Shown: positions 32,751 through 43,800 of the stretch, piece after piece
Numbering within the stretch: the stretch's first letter is position 1
How the letters are laid out: each line of letters opens with the position of its first letter
Assembly (NCBI GenBank): GCA_019454045.1
Contig: SKCR01006516.1
Coordinates: 744,001-808,000 of the forward strand
Reading direction: 5' to 3'
Source: Zanthoxylum bungeanum
Lineage: Eukaryota > Streptophyta > Magnoliopsida > Sapindales > Rutaceae
Length of the DNA stretch: 64,000 bases
Notes under the pieces: model-generated
The model's database searches: none
What the model saw: the letters and a program-made list of their open reading frames with translations, nothing else
Told to the model about the DNA's origin: nothing
Translations under genes and position numbers: made by a program

Positions 32751-34913
32751 TGATGAGTGGTATTTATATCACTATTTCCCACTCATTTAACCTAATATTT
32801 TGTATAGTTCTTGAGTTTTGTGAACGTTTTGATATGTTTTGTGTTATTTTGTAAATAAATAAGTTTGGAAAGCATTGGAGGCAATTTGGGGCAAAAACGG
32901 ACAAAATGGCGTCAACAGGGATATTTTGGTCTAAGCCGCGTCGCGACCCAAGACTTCCGCGTCGCGACGTCTAAAATGCACCGAACAGTGCTAACGTGCA
33001 CCGGGTCCACAAATCAGAATCTGAGAAAAGTTTGACTTTGCTAAAATGCGCCGTGCCACGTGTCACCATCAAGCCGATCTGCTAACATGCGACGTGCCAC
33101 GTGTCAGCATCCTACGGTGCCGACAGTCATCATCGCCACGTGTCGCCACGTCACCGCCATGTCATCAGCCACGTCAGCAAGTCAACAAGTCAAATTGCCA
33201 CGTGTCGTGCCACATCACATCAGCCAATCAGGAAGTGACACGTGTCGCAATTCTATGGTGCCGACAGTCTCTTTCCCACGTGTCGCCACGTCATCGCCAC
33301 GTCAGCATCAATAATTGAGTATCCTATCCTTATCTGACACGTGGCGGATAAGAATCTCAGCGACCAATCAGAAGCCGCCACGTGTCACAATAATTGAAGC
33401 CCAACCACTCTGCCACGTGTCACCTTATCATCTTATCCAGAATCTTCAAACCAGCGAACCAGAGCGTGCCAGTCGACAAATTCGGCGTCGCGACGCTGAG
33501 GACCTGGCATCGCGACGCTGGATCCTACGCGAGGCCTATAAATTGAGCTCGAATTTCAGAATTCAGTGCACCACTCTCTCTCTTATAATCTTTCTAAAGA
33601 GAGAGTTTTTTTCTCTACTTTCTTTTAATTTTTAGTTTTTTAGTTTTTAGTTTTGTAATTAATTTAATTACGTTTTGTTAATATAGTAATTTAATTTTTA
33701 ATTTTTACTTTTTACAGTTTTTATTATTTACCATGAGGAGGTAACTCCCCCAGCTAGGGTGAAAGGTAATTCTTTTACTGTTACTATTTAGATTAATCTC
33801 CCTAAAAATAATATATTCACTATTTAAAATATTGACTTAAAAAGGATACCGCCAGATTGGTCGGTTGGTAATTCATTTTAATCTGATTTAAACCTGACTA
33901 ATAAATGATACCGCCAGATTGGTCGGTTGGTAATTTAATTTTGGTTCCGCCTTTATGGCTGGTTGGACTTAATTTGACTTAATCAGGTTACCGCCTATAT
34001 GGCTGGTTGGAAAAGAATCACAAGTTTATATATTATTTTATGGGAGATATCTATATTAGTAGTAGTAAAAGTAATTCCTTTTACCTTAGCATTTTATTTT
34101 ATTGTAATTTACTTTTCAGTATTTACTTTACCGCATTTTTACTTTATGTCTTTTATTTTCAAGTTTTTACTAGCCCTAGTTATGTGTTGTAACTAAATTA
34201 GTTATCTGAGGTTGTGATGAAATCCAATATCACCGTTTTATAAGGGTTAGATTATAGCTTGGGGGTAATATAAAGATTTATTTATTGAGTCTTAAACTTA
34301 ATGCTTTTTCATTAACTGGCCATTAATAAAATTGATCGGTAAATCTAAAATGAACTAGACATAGGGATTTTAGGTTTCAGCCTTAGACTCAATAGCCCAC
34401 GATCTTCCTTGAGGATAGATAACCCTTTAATAGATTTCCTTACAGGATAGGAATATACCGGTGTCGGCGGGGTAGCCATAATTGGAACTTAAACTTAATG
34501 AATCCAGATAATTTGGTTGACATAGACATATGATTCAATTGGGTTAAACTGGGTATTTGTGTCTGACCATCGACAGAGGCTTACACATAATTTAGTGTTC
34601 CAGGTTAATAAATCAATATATTACCCAACTTTAAGATAACCACTTCATCTTTAAAATGATATTGGAAGAAATCACAACCCTAGATAGTTTTTAATATTGA
34701 ATTTTCTTAAAACCTCTTTTCGACAATTTTATTTACTTGCTTTTAAATTTAGAATCGTCACCATTTCAAATCAATCAATCAACTTGTTAGATTAGTAATC
34801 ATTTGACCTCATAAAATTAATAGTTTAGATATTAAGTCCTCGTGGGATCGATATTTTTATACTACTTGAATGATACGCGCGCTTGCGTTATACGTGTGTG
34901 TTTACGCCGGTCA
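32751..34913 (+). repeat. 3' LTR of gypsy-LOG element (plus copy)
   Basis: Matches 24880-27045 closely, with all nine CACGTG motifs and the TATA box at 33537. Differences from the 5' LTR are mainly one-base indels. It ends CGCCGGTCA, followed by GGGTT. Confidence 0.92.
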
Positions 34914-34918
34914 GGGTT

Positions 34919-35597
34919 CTATCTTGATACGCATATGATATCATGAGCATCAGTCCACACTCAATGAACAGACGAATGTCTGATTCAAATAGATCGGTGA
35001 CGTGACTGCCATCAAAGTGTGAATGATAACTCATATATCCACAGTGGTATCTCAAGTCAAATGACCACTATGCTCCCTCAACTCGAGAATATTCCTATTG
35101 ACGTTGGTGTACCATCTATTTGGAAATCTTCAGTGAGTCGTTCAGTGTTTATCAAATAAATACCTACATGTCTATACGAGTCTCCCGAGACTCATGGTTC
35201 ATTGGGATAGACTATCGGACCAAGTCACAATATACGACATGTACTGGTCTCAGCGGATTTTGCTAACCGACCCGTGTTAGTAAATCTTGACCAGGAACTT
35301 TATTTAAGGATATACAACTTATAGTGACGCTTCCCAATGTCAATTACAAATTACGTTGCAACTGGGCACTACATTGTAAATCCTAGGGTCTTTGTCTAAT
35401 ATACACGTATCACTAAATCAGATTTAGCTTCATTCTAATCATAATTAGATATCTAATTGTAATTAGATCGAATATGTGTATAAAAGACAAGAGGTGCTAC
35501 CATTAAATAAGTAATATTATGGAAAAATGAACTGTTCGTATTTATGAATCGGACATAAATACGATCCGGATTGGCACTCTGAGCACCAACCCTAACA
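34919..35597 (-). repeat. Outer copia-B LTR, segment 4 (LTR 5' end)
   Basis: It matches 23645-24325 of the solo LTR and ends GAGCACCAACCCTAACA, the reverse complement of the copia-B LTR start TGTTAGGGTTGGTGCTC. This is the right-hand boundary of the outer copia-B element. Confidence 0.88.
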
Positions 35598-35626
35598 GTA
35601 AATATTGATATATTTCCCGCTTATCA
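35598..35626 (-). repeat. 29-bp terminal remnant of a gypsy-LOG-type LTR
   Basis: The sequence from GTAAATATTGATATATTTCC to GCTTATCA matches, with two differences, the end of the minus-strand gypsy LTRs at 44976-45004 and 52879-52907. The outer copia-B therefore inserted close to the end of an older LTR of that family. Confidence 0.7.
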
Positions 35627-35664
35627 GTGGGATAGAAATTTAACTTCTTGTGAGTAGGCCTGAC

Positions 35665-35825
35665 CACCGGTCCGGTTCGGTTCCGAACTAGAACCGAACC
35701 GGCCGGTTCCCGGTTCCACGAGTGTGGAACCGGAACCAGACCAGTTAATTTTGGTTCGGTTCCGGTTCTACACTGAAGTGGAACCGGAACCGAACCGTTC
35801 GGTTTTGGTTCTGATTCCGGTTCCA
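35665..35825. repeat. hAT subterminal GGAACCGG repeats, left
   Basis: Many direct and inverted copies of GGTTCCGG/CCGGAACC occur within 160 bp, mirrored at 38415-38605. Such arrays are the usual binding sites of hAT transposases. Confidence 0.75.
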
Positions 35826-36093
35826 TTTTTTTTTTTAAATAAAAAAATTGAGATTGAAAAATTAATTTAAAATTATGAATTTGAATTTATATAATAAACT
35901 TACATTAAATTACAAATAAAATTCTTGTCTGAAAAAATTAAAAATAAAATTATTAAATTAAAGAGCTTGAACTTAAATTTTAAAAACTTAAGTTGCCTAC
36001 ATATCCTCCAGGGGTGAGAGGAATCAAAGCTCACGTAGTTCCATTACAATTTTAAGATATTTCCCCAGTTGTAATTTTACAATTATTTAATTA

Positions 36094-36345
36094 TCAATCA
36101 TTATTATCAGTGCATGTTGATCCTTCAGCTCCAGTTCCGCTTGCACTTGTAGATGCATTATCGAACAAATTTTCAAATTCATCGGGGTCATCTTCTTGTT
36201 GCCTCAAATCAGCTCGAGTCCAATCATCCACATATGTTGTTGCTTCTAGAGTGCTTGGATGTAATGAAGACCGTCTAACTTCCAATATATTGCCTCCCAT
36301 GCTGAAGGCTTGCTCAACCGCAACGGTGGAAACAGGTGCTGCCAA
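36094..36345 (-). pseudogene. hAT transposase C-terminal dimerisation region
   Basis: The open frame contains APVSTVAVEQAFSMGGNILE followed by RRSSLHPSTLEATTYVDDW. This is the conserved hAT C-terminal (Dimer_Tnp_hAT) pattern with the S-x-x-E-x-x-F-S core, then an acidic tail ending at the stop. It is separated from the rest of the transposase by a stop and frameshift near 36350-36425. Confidence 0.85.
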
Positions 36346-36420
36346 TATCTCTTTAGCAATAATTGATAATACATGATATACATTTTGATGTCGGTTCCAC
36401 CATTCAAGGATTTGAAAATT

Positions 36421-37850
36421 TTAACTAACTAAAATTTCAGTTGGAAACTCGAATTTTGTAGATAAATAATTATCTAATTTCGGGTTATTTGTCGTGTTAT
36501 CCCTATTTTTTTTATTTTGTTGTAACCAACGATCACATGCGCTAAGTCTTGTTTGCATTACAGGTTCGTTACTACTGGATTGTCCTACTGATTGCAAGTT
36601 ATATCTTCTAATATAATCGTCAAATAAATCTATTAAATCAATTTTTATTTTAGCTATTATTCTTGTAATATCAATTTCATATAATATTCCTAAATATCCA
36701 TAGTAAGCTTGTAAAACACTATTGAAACCTTCTAATTGAAATCTAGGATAAAAAACAGCAGCCATAAGATAAAGTAAATGAATGTCTCTAAAATAATGCA
36801 ACCATTTTCGTTTCATAACAGTATTAGCTTCAAACAAAATAATATCATTAGGATCAGGACTTTCAACATGCTCATAAAGAATACCAACAATATTCAAACT
36901 TTCAAGAATAAATAAATGTGATGTAGGATAATAAACTCCGCTAAAAATATTTGTAGCATCATTAAAAACTTTTAAAATTTTTAAAATCTTATCACAAATT
37001 TCCCATTGACTAGGAAAAAGTGTGATATGTTGAGAAAAAAACTACATAATGCATATTTGTGTTGCAAAGCTTGACATAAAAGAAAATAAGTTAAATTACA
37101 ACGTGTTGGAACATCTCGTGAAAATTTTATCGGTTTAATACCATTTAATTTACAAAACTTGGCCCATTCTCTCATAACTTGAGAATATGACCAAATACAA
37201 TTAAGTGTTTTCTTAATATAATCAAAGAAAGGTGATAAACTAGTCAGACCATCTTGAACATATAAATTAAGGACATGACATGTGCAACGAACATGAAAAA
37301 ATCGACCCCCTAAATTTGGTTCCCATAATTATATTAAATCAGTGATTGATGTAGTATTTGCAGATGCATTATCAAATCCAATTGTTAAAATTTTACCTAA
37401 TAAATCATATTCACCAAAAATTACTTTCATCATTTTATAAATATTTTGTGCAGTATATTGTTCATCAAAAACTCTACATGCAATAAGTCATTTTTGCATG
37501 TTTCATTATGCATCAATCCAATGACAAGTCACACCCATGTATGGGTGTGTTCGCCAATGGTAACTCCAAATATCAGAACAAATAGAAAGAAAACCTTTAA
37601 TATCTCTAAATGTTTCATTTAAAATAATTTTATCATCTTTGTATAATTTAAAATTTTGACGTTTTGTTGTATTTCAAGTCATTCTACAAGCATCAGGATT
37701 TAAAGCATTTTGAATTTAATTAGTAAAAGCAAGTTTTTCACCAAAACTCAAAGAAAGATGTGTCATACAAATTAATTTAGCAAATTCTTCTCTATTTTTA
37801 GCATCAGAATATTTAAATAAATCTAAAGAACTCTTACCTCTACTAGATAA
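36421..37850 (-). pseudogene. hAT transposase body, broken
   Basis: Minus-strand pieces include FDNASANTTSITDL near 37340-37390 (with the first catalytic Asp region), VRCTCHVLNLYVQDGL near 37250-37295 (a conserved RC-AHILNL-type motif), a segment around 37175-36981, and a 158-codon frame at 36897-36421. At least six stop codons interrupt the whole (for example near 37480-37520 and 37680-37720), so no active transposase can be made. Confidence 0.85.
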
Positions 37851-37853
37851 TGC

Positions 37854-38135
37854 TTACCTGGCCATTTGAGTTTGTGTCGTATCAAATCCAAGCTCAACCA
37901 CATGATGCTTTTCCAGGTGCTTGTGCATATTACCGTATCCACCAGTAAATTTGTAAGATACCCCACAATGGTTGCATACTGCTCTTGGACCTTCATTTGC
38001 AGTATCGATTAAATGAAAATGAAGTTTGAAAATATCCGAGGAACGAGACTTAACTTCTCTTCTCCGTGAACCGATACTAGGGCCCCTCTCTTGGGTTGAC
38101 ACATTTGACATTGTGTTCTCAGATGAGCTTGTCAT
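37854..38135 (-). pseudogene. hAT transposase N-terminus with BED zinc finger
   Basis: Starting at the Met at 38135 (MTSSSENTMSNVSTQE), the frame encodes a basic stretch and a BED-type zinc finger (CNHCGVSYKF...MHKHLEKHH). It closes after QMAR, where the DNA reads CAG|GTAAGC, a good splice donor, so this is probably exon 1. The exon is intact; the downstream exon is not. Confidence 0.8.
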
Positions 38136-38624
38136 TTGTTGTTTAAGAAATTTTAAAGAATTAGAGAATTGAGAATGATAAATTATAATTGTAGATGAGA
38201 GAAATAGAGAATGAGAGAATTGTAGGAATTGAGAGAATTGAGAATTGAGAAATTGATGTGTTGAAATAGTGAAAAATGACCCATATTGATACATTTTTAG
38301 AATATTTTTGTGATACCTAAAATGCCCATAAAATTAGTCGTTTTATTAACATTATTTGGGCTCCCTGCCCCAGCCTAACGGCTACAAGCCGTTGGGGATG
38401 GTTGGAACCCTATGATAGTTCCGGTTGGAACTGTAGGAACCGCTGGAATCGTTCGGTTCCAGCAGTTCCTACCGGTTCGGTTGGGACAAGAACCCTAACC
38501 GAACCAGTTAAATAAGGTTCCGGTTCTGGAACCGGAATCGGAACTGGTTGGAATCGGAACCGTCCGGTTCCAACTGGTTCGGTTCTGATTCCGAACCGGA
38601 ACCTTGGTCGGGTCTACTTGTGAG

Positions 38625-39597
38625 GATTGAATTGAGATTCTGACCACAACTTTTTAATCGAGAGAAACGACGAAAGGACAACAGCAAAATATTTTATGAA
38701 AATTGAAAGGTGCTCATAATATTAGTCTACAAGATTAAAGCAGTTTTCACCCTATTTCTTAGGGATGTTTGACAAGTTCTCATTATTCAGAAACTGCAAT
38801 GATAATTCTGTTTGTGGTTAAAATTAGTCATTAAAACTTCCCAAGTTTCTATTTGCTAGACCTTGACTTTACTTTCCTTGAGATGAATCCTTTTTTTTTG
38901 TCTAGATTTTGAAAGTATTCCAATGAGATCTATTGATAAAGTTGGGAGTTATGCCGTGGTTGTCGTTTTTCTGAGAGTAAAACTGTTTTAGTCCATATCA
39001 AATATATTTGCTGCACGATTTTGTCTCTGTGTCTACTGAATAATGGGACAATATCTACTGGTCTTAAAATTTTTAGCAATTTCTTAAATTTTTATACAAA
39101 TTTTATGTCTTCACTATTAAAATATTTTATTCAATTTTTATTTAATTTATTATATAATGATCTAACTAGTATATTCCGATTAGGTATACATTGGTTGATT
39201 GGAAATGAGAGTACATTGAGCAACTATAATATAACTATTTGATAAAAATGCCCTGACGTCATTATTCAGGTAACATGGTTAACAAAAAAAAGTGATTCAT
39301 TGATACAAAATATAAACCATAGGAGATGGAATCTTATTGTCATAAATCCTTGATAGTTACATGTACTTTCCCAAACATGAGGTGGTGCATACTGAACATT
39401 GACAACAAAAGTGATGACACGGTGATGATGAATAGAGATTAAATGAAGTGAATCGGCATCCCATACCTAACAGTTCTCATTGTGGCTATATCCGATTCTT
39501 GACTTTTCCCCTGCAGGTCAAAAGCAAAATCATGCTTGGGCATTACAGGCTGATTCTGAATTTCTCTATTCCTCCATCCGAATCAGTATCTCAAAAT
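38625..39597. other. Region 3' of BPC, no further gene seen
   Basis: AT-rich DNA with no convincing ORF or repeat. The first ~300 bases downstream of the BPC stop (39597 down to about 39290) probably include its 3' untranslated region. The hAT target site lies at the far end. Confidence 0.6.
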
Positions 39598-40724
39598 CTA
39601 CTTGATTGTAATGTAGCGGTTTGTTCCATGCTTGGCCCAATGGTCCTTTAGGTCAATGGAACGTGACAGATCATGGCCTTCGGCTATGAGCCGGGTAAGA
39701 AGCTTGTTAAAAGCACTTCCACTCATCTTTCGTCCACCCACTCGGGCATGCCGCTTGTTGGGCACTGCTGGCAGTGGATACATTGACAAGGAGGTGGTGC
39801 AACAGGCAGACTGCCATCCCCCATTTCCCCACTTGTAACACTGCCTTAAAACCCCAGTGCATGAGCATGCAGGTGGTGGCATGGTTGACTCATCAAACGT
39901 AACCAGGTTCAACCCCAAGACCTGACCCTTCCAATCCGTCTTTGAAGCCTGCTTGTTTACGTCATCACCTCCACCATCCAAATCTTTCACACACTTCCAC
40001 TCACTTGACTTCCCAAACAGTGTCTTGTTCAGGTCCTCATTCTCCCTCTTCGCCTTCCGAGGAGATTTTGCAGTCTTCTTATTAGGAGGGATCACCTTGG
40101 GCTCTTTTGCTCGTTTCCCCCTCCGTGGCTTTGCAGTCTCAGAAGCAACAGGAGACGCTGGGAGGGCATCGCTTGTGTGCATCTCCCTTGAGTATGTAGC
40201 TTCACTTATATGGGGCAGATGATGTACATGCTGCTGTGGATGGTGTGTGCGCTTCACACCACGTGATATTTGGCACCCCGGAAGACATGATGACATATTA
40301 CCACCCAAAGAGTTTTCCCAATACTGAAGACTAGCAATGGCATTATCTCGTTCCAAAATAGCATTATTTCGTTCTGCAATGGCCGTGTCTCGCTGTAAGA
40401 ATGCCATGTCTCGCTCTGCAATAGCTGCCTTTTTTTCAGAAACAGCCAGATTTCTTTCTTGTAAAGCTGCATCCCTCTCAGCCATAATGGCCATTATCTG
40501 TTTCATTGATGGTTGGTGATGCATGAACCACTGCTACAACATCAGTGAAAATTTTGTCATTTAACCAGGGATCTTATGTCAAAAAAGTTGCACTGGAAAC
40601 TGTGATACATTAAACCACACTGTTTCAAGATTCAGTTATATGCAGAATCTTGTTTACATACCTGAGCTGCTTTATATTGGTCTGCTTTAAGTCTCCCATT
40701 TTCACGAGGCCCACCGTCATCCAT
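39598..40724 (-). CDS. BPC6-like: BASIC PENTACYSTEINE (BBR/BPC class II) GAGA-binding transcription factor
   Basis: A plant nuclear factor that binds GA-rich DNA and, in Arabidopsis class II members, helps recruit Polycomb. Exon 1 codes 21 residues from ATG 40724 to 40662 ([21 protein letters not shown] minus its last residue matches the family start) and ends at donor GTATG. Exon 2 runs 40533-39598 after acceptor TTGTAG. Total is about 332 aa, close to the ~340 of Arabidopsis BPC6. Residues ~35-95 form the class II alanine-zipper coiled coil (repeated AERD.A). Basic nuclear-localisation stretches ([20 protein letters not shown]) are mid-protein. The C-terminal domain has the five cysteines ([10 protein letters not shown]...SACC), [19 protein letters not shown], and the invariant end [13 protein letters not shown]. 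No stops or missing motifs: apparently functional and the only host gene here. Confidence 0.95.
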
Positions 40725-40938
40725 TTGTGATGCACAAAAAGTTGTAATTTGCTTATTACAGAAATGCTACTCAACTATATGAGTGACATTGGGTCAACTA
40801 AGCATAGTTAAATTCTTCATGGCAAATATCATGCTTTTCACAGTAAAGAAAGGAGATTTAGATTTCATTCTTGTAATATCAATATAATTCCCTTAATATT
40901 TTATGCAATAACTGAAATCTCTATATATATGTGTGACC

Positions 40939-40958
40939 GAGAAAGAGAGAGAGAGAGA
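40939..40958 (+). repeat. (GA)n run inside the BPC gene
   Basis: GAGAAAGAGAGAGAGAGAGA lies in a probable leader intron of the BPC gene. BPC proteins bind RGARAGRRA/GAGA repeats, so this is a candidate autoregulatory site. Confidence 0.6.
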
Positions 40959-41007
40959 TATGGAGGATGTGGACAGGTGGGGCAGAGGATGATTGCAAAG
41001 ACATTAC

Positions 41008-41051
41008 CGAAGAGAATTTGACATCAGAAGGCAAAACCCATCCTGTCAACC
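41008..41051 (-). other. Probable 5' UTR exon 2 of BPC
   Basis: On the minus strand the acceptor TTTTTTTTTGTGCAG precedes 41051, and TCTCTTCG|GTAATG gives a donor after 41008, leaving a 44-base exon. BPC genes often have introns in their 5' leader. The acceptor of the ATG exon could not be fixed. Transcript evidence would be needed to confirm. Confidence 0.45.
41024..41041 (-). CDS. Five-codon upstream ORF in BPC leader (MGFAF)
   Basis: Within the probable leader exon the minus strand reads ATG-GGT-TTT-GCC-TTC-TGA, and a second ATG overlaps its stop region (TGATG). If the exon is real, ribosomes would meet this before the BPC start. Confidence 0.35.
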   Translation of the reverse strand: MGFAF

Positions 41052-41924
41052 CTGCACAAAAAAAAATTGAATAAACACAATCATACGTAAATGAAACTCT
41101 ATACCTTGATGACTATAAGATTCAACAGCTTCTATAACACAATCAAGCTTCATCACATCCACAAGATGGAAAACAGATGAAACAACTAGAGGAAAGAAAT
41201 TAAAATCACTAAACTACATAAAAGGAAACAACATTTTCTGAGACTCAATAATCACCACAAGCATAAGCACAATTGCATAAATTCATGCTACTAATAGATC
41301 AGTTATAGCATTAACATCATCTCTACGTCAATTAGCTCAAAAAGAAGCAATAATCTCTCGCATATGATCTTATATGAATCGGACTGATGGAGTCCTAAAT
41401 AACAGTTATCCATCGCCCAGTTGGGGGCCAAAATTTCTAAAAGTAAGTGGCAAAATACTTGAACAATTATATTAAATTTGAAATTGTTAAGCAGAAATTA
41501 AGCATCAAAGTTCCTCCAATCCCCAAAAGGAAGATCCAATTTCTCGTCTAGTCAAACAATGAAAATGACCCTAATCCTATCCTTCAACCAAAAACTGAAA
41601 ACACTCAATTTTCTGCTAATACCCAAGATGGGAAACTCAAAATTTAGCTACCAACCAATCTCACAGAACACTTTTCTTCACGACAGAAACGAAACAGCAG
41701 AAATAAAAAAACTCTTATAGCTAGTCAAAGCAAGCTTCACTTGCGCACACAAAAACCACCCACAACAAAACTTACACAAACTGACAAAAGAAACATTTCT
41801 ACATCACTTCAAAATCAAATCCATATCATGTAACAAGAAACACAAACTTTATGGTAAGCAAAAACAGATAATTTAAATATTGACAAATATATAATAATAT
41901 CAAAGGCGTGTAAATAAAGCTTAC

Positions 41925-42090
41925 CCAGTAAAAGAGCTAGCAAGAGAGAACCAACCCTAATATGGAGGTGAAAAATCTGTGGGAGAGGGAACAGTACACG
42001 GCAAGAGAGAAAGAGAGCAAGATAATTTTCTTCTTCTTCTTCTTGTTATTTTCCCTTCATTATTCATCCACTGTGTACTATTCCTGTTTT
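41925..42090 (-). other. Probable first 5' UTR exon of BPC
   Basis: The minus strand downstream of the TATA box reads through CT/GAA-rich leader text (GAAGAAGAAGAAG, CTCTCTTTCTCTCTTG) to a strong donor TTTTACTGG|GTAAGC at 41925. The start is estimated at ~30 bases below the TATA box. Confidence 0.5.
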
Positions 42091-42119
42091 GTTTTTTAAT
42101 ATTTTAATTCAACTCGTCG

Positions 42120-42129
42120 TTATATATAA
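42120..42129 (-). promoter_or_regulatory. TATA box of BPC
   Basis: TTATATATAA in GC-poor DNA, about 200 bases upstream of the leader donor site. The only candidate TATA in the right place. Confidence 0.5.
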
Positions 42130-42134
42130 ACTTC

Positions 42135-42584
42135 ACTACTGCGAGCGGTTTTATGAAAGAGAGAGCAGACAGTGATGCGTGCGGTTTCGACCGTCCAATG
42201 TGGGAAATGTGTTGAGATTCTTGTATACGAACGGTTGATATTATTTTAGTTTTATTTTTCCGTGGATGGGTTGGGCGATTTTTCTTTCGAACTAAAAAAA
42301 GATGGAATTCAAAATTCAAAATCTTCCCCAATAAAAAAAAATTATTCTTTAGTTAAAAATTATGAATTCCGATCGTTCGAGATTCATAACGATTTTTTTT
42401 TATTTCAATTCAAAAATTGATATATAATTTTTTTAAAAAAATTAGAATTTGCAAATCTCAACCCATCTCGATCGATTCTCTAATGTTATGTGAGAAAAAG
42501 AAGGACAAAATTTAGAGCCAACTTATTATTAACCATTTAAGGTAAGAATCAAATCCCAAATACATGATTTCTCAATAATGTTCT
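42135..42584. other. BPC promoter-side intergenic DNA
   Basis: About 450 bases with no ORF of note and no recognisable repeat. It ends where the copia-B LTR starts, so the gene keeps only a short native upstream region. GAGAGAGC and ACCGTCCAATG elements occur near 42160-42200. Confidence 0.6.
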
Positions 42585-42849
42585 TGTTCGGGTTGGTGTT
42601 CTGAGCGCCAATTTCTTATGTATTTTCCTGTAAATACCATTGTATATATTTTATTAATGAATAAAATAAACAGTTTCTATAATATAAATTCTTTTATTAT
42701 ATGGTAAAGACTTAAAACACCATAGAGTGATTGGTTATGATACAGTTGCAAAAGTGTTGTAACTGACATTGAGCAGTATCATATAACAGTATCATTCTTT
42801 AACTGTTCATGGTCAATGTTTACAATTACTTGGTCAGTAAGTAAACCCG
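42585..42849 (+). repeat. Copia-B 5' LTR, part 1
   Basis: Matches the first 257 bases of the 3' LTR at 62763 (GGTTGGTG-TCTGAGCGCCAATTTCTTATG). It stops at the gypsy target duplication ACCCG (42845-42849). Confidence 0.9.
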
Positions 42850-43639
42850 TGACCGGCGTAAACACACACGTATAACGCAAGCGCACGTATCGTTCAAGTA
42901 GTATAAAAATATCGATCCCACGAGGACTTAATTCCTACCGTTGTTATTAATTATTGATACTATTTATTTACAGGTATCTAATTATAGGGAGAAGAGAATG
43001 ATTGTTGATTGGTTGGTTGAATGTGGTTTTCCTTAATTAAAATAAATAAAATAAACAAAAGAAAATACTAAGGAAAATAACAAAAAGACTCAAAGATCTA
43101 GGGTTGTAAAACATTCTAATATCTTTCAAAAGATGAAGTGATTATTTTATGTTTGTGTAATAAATCGGTTTATTAACCTGGAACACAAAATTATGCAAAA
43201 GCCTATGTCGATGGTCAGACGCAAATACCCAGTTTAACCCAATTGAACCATATGTCTATGTCAACCAAATTATCTGGATTCATTAAGTTTAAGTTCCAAT
43301 TATGGCTACCCCCGCCCGACAGGTATATGTCTATCCTGTAAGGAAATCTATTAAAGGGTTATCTATCCTCAAGGAAGATCGTGGGCTATTAAGTCTAAGG
43401 CTGAAACCTAAAATCCCTATGTCTAGTTCATTTTAGATTTACCACATCAATTTTATTGGTAATCAGACAACAAGAAGCATTAAGCTTAAGACTTAATAAA
43501 TAAACCTTTAAATTACACAAACTATAAAATAACCCCTTATAAAACGGTGATATTAGAATTCATCACAACCCCAGATAACTAACTTAGTTACGACATATAA
43601 CTAGGGCTAGTAAAAACTAAAATAAAATAAAAGACATAA

Positions 43640-43800
43640 AGTAAAATGCTGAAAAGTAAATTGTTGAAAAGTAAATGACGAAAAGTAAATGCTGAAATTA
43701 AATACTGAAAATTAAATGCTGAAAAGTAAATTGCTGAAAGTAAATTGCTGAAAAGTAAATACTGAAAGTAAATTGCTGAAAAGTAAATAAAGTAAAAGTA
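43640..43800 (-). repeat. GCTGAAAAGTAAAT microrepeat array
   Basis: About ten irregular units of TGCTGAAAAGTAAAT. The other LTR has the equivalent at 51495-51655 with slightly different unit order. Confidence 0.8.

Larger units (their letters stand above)
24880..34913 (+). mobile_element. Non-autonomous Athila-like gypsy element carrying a LOG-like gene
   Basis: A 10.03-kb element with LTRs of 2.17 and 2.16 kb (TGATGAGTGG...CGCCGTCA) and target duplications GGGTT (24875-24879, 34914-34918). Order: 5' LTR, tRNA-Asp-type primer-binding site, gag, aspartic protease, integrase C-terminal piece, ORF-X, LOG-like region, 1.3 kb 3' non-coding DNA, polypurine tract, 3' LTR. Reverse transcriptase, RNase H and the integrase catalytic core are absent, so it would need proteins from a related autonomous element. 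The LTRs differ by few changes, mostly single-base indels, which points to a recent insertion. A second member lies at 42850-52907. Confidence 0.92.
35655..38616 (-). mobile_element. hAT DNA transposon, decayed
   Basis: A 2.96-kb element with eight-base target duplications CTTGTGAG at 35647-35654 and 38617-38624. Its short imperfect terminal inverted repeats are TAGGCCTGACCACCGG and, from the other end, TAGACCCGACCAAGG. Subterminal arrays of GGTTCCGGTTC/GAACCGGAACC sit at both ends, typical of hAT elements. Minus-strand coding remnants hold a BED zinc finger, the transposase body and the C-terminal dimerisation region, with many stops. Confidence 0.92.

Noticed and set aside
36110..36376. Plus-strand 88-codon ORF in the hAT element
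   Set aside because: Antisense of the conserved hAT dimerisation region.
39448..40519. Plus-strand ORFs opposite BPC
   Set aside because: Shadows of the BPC coding exon on the other strand.
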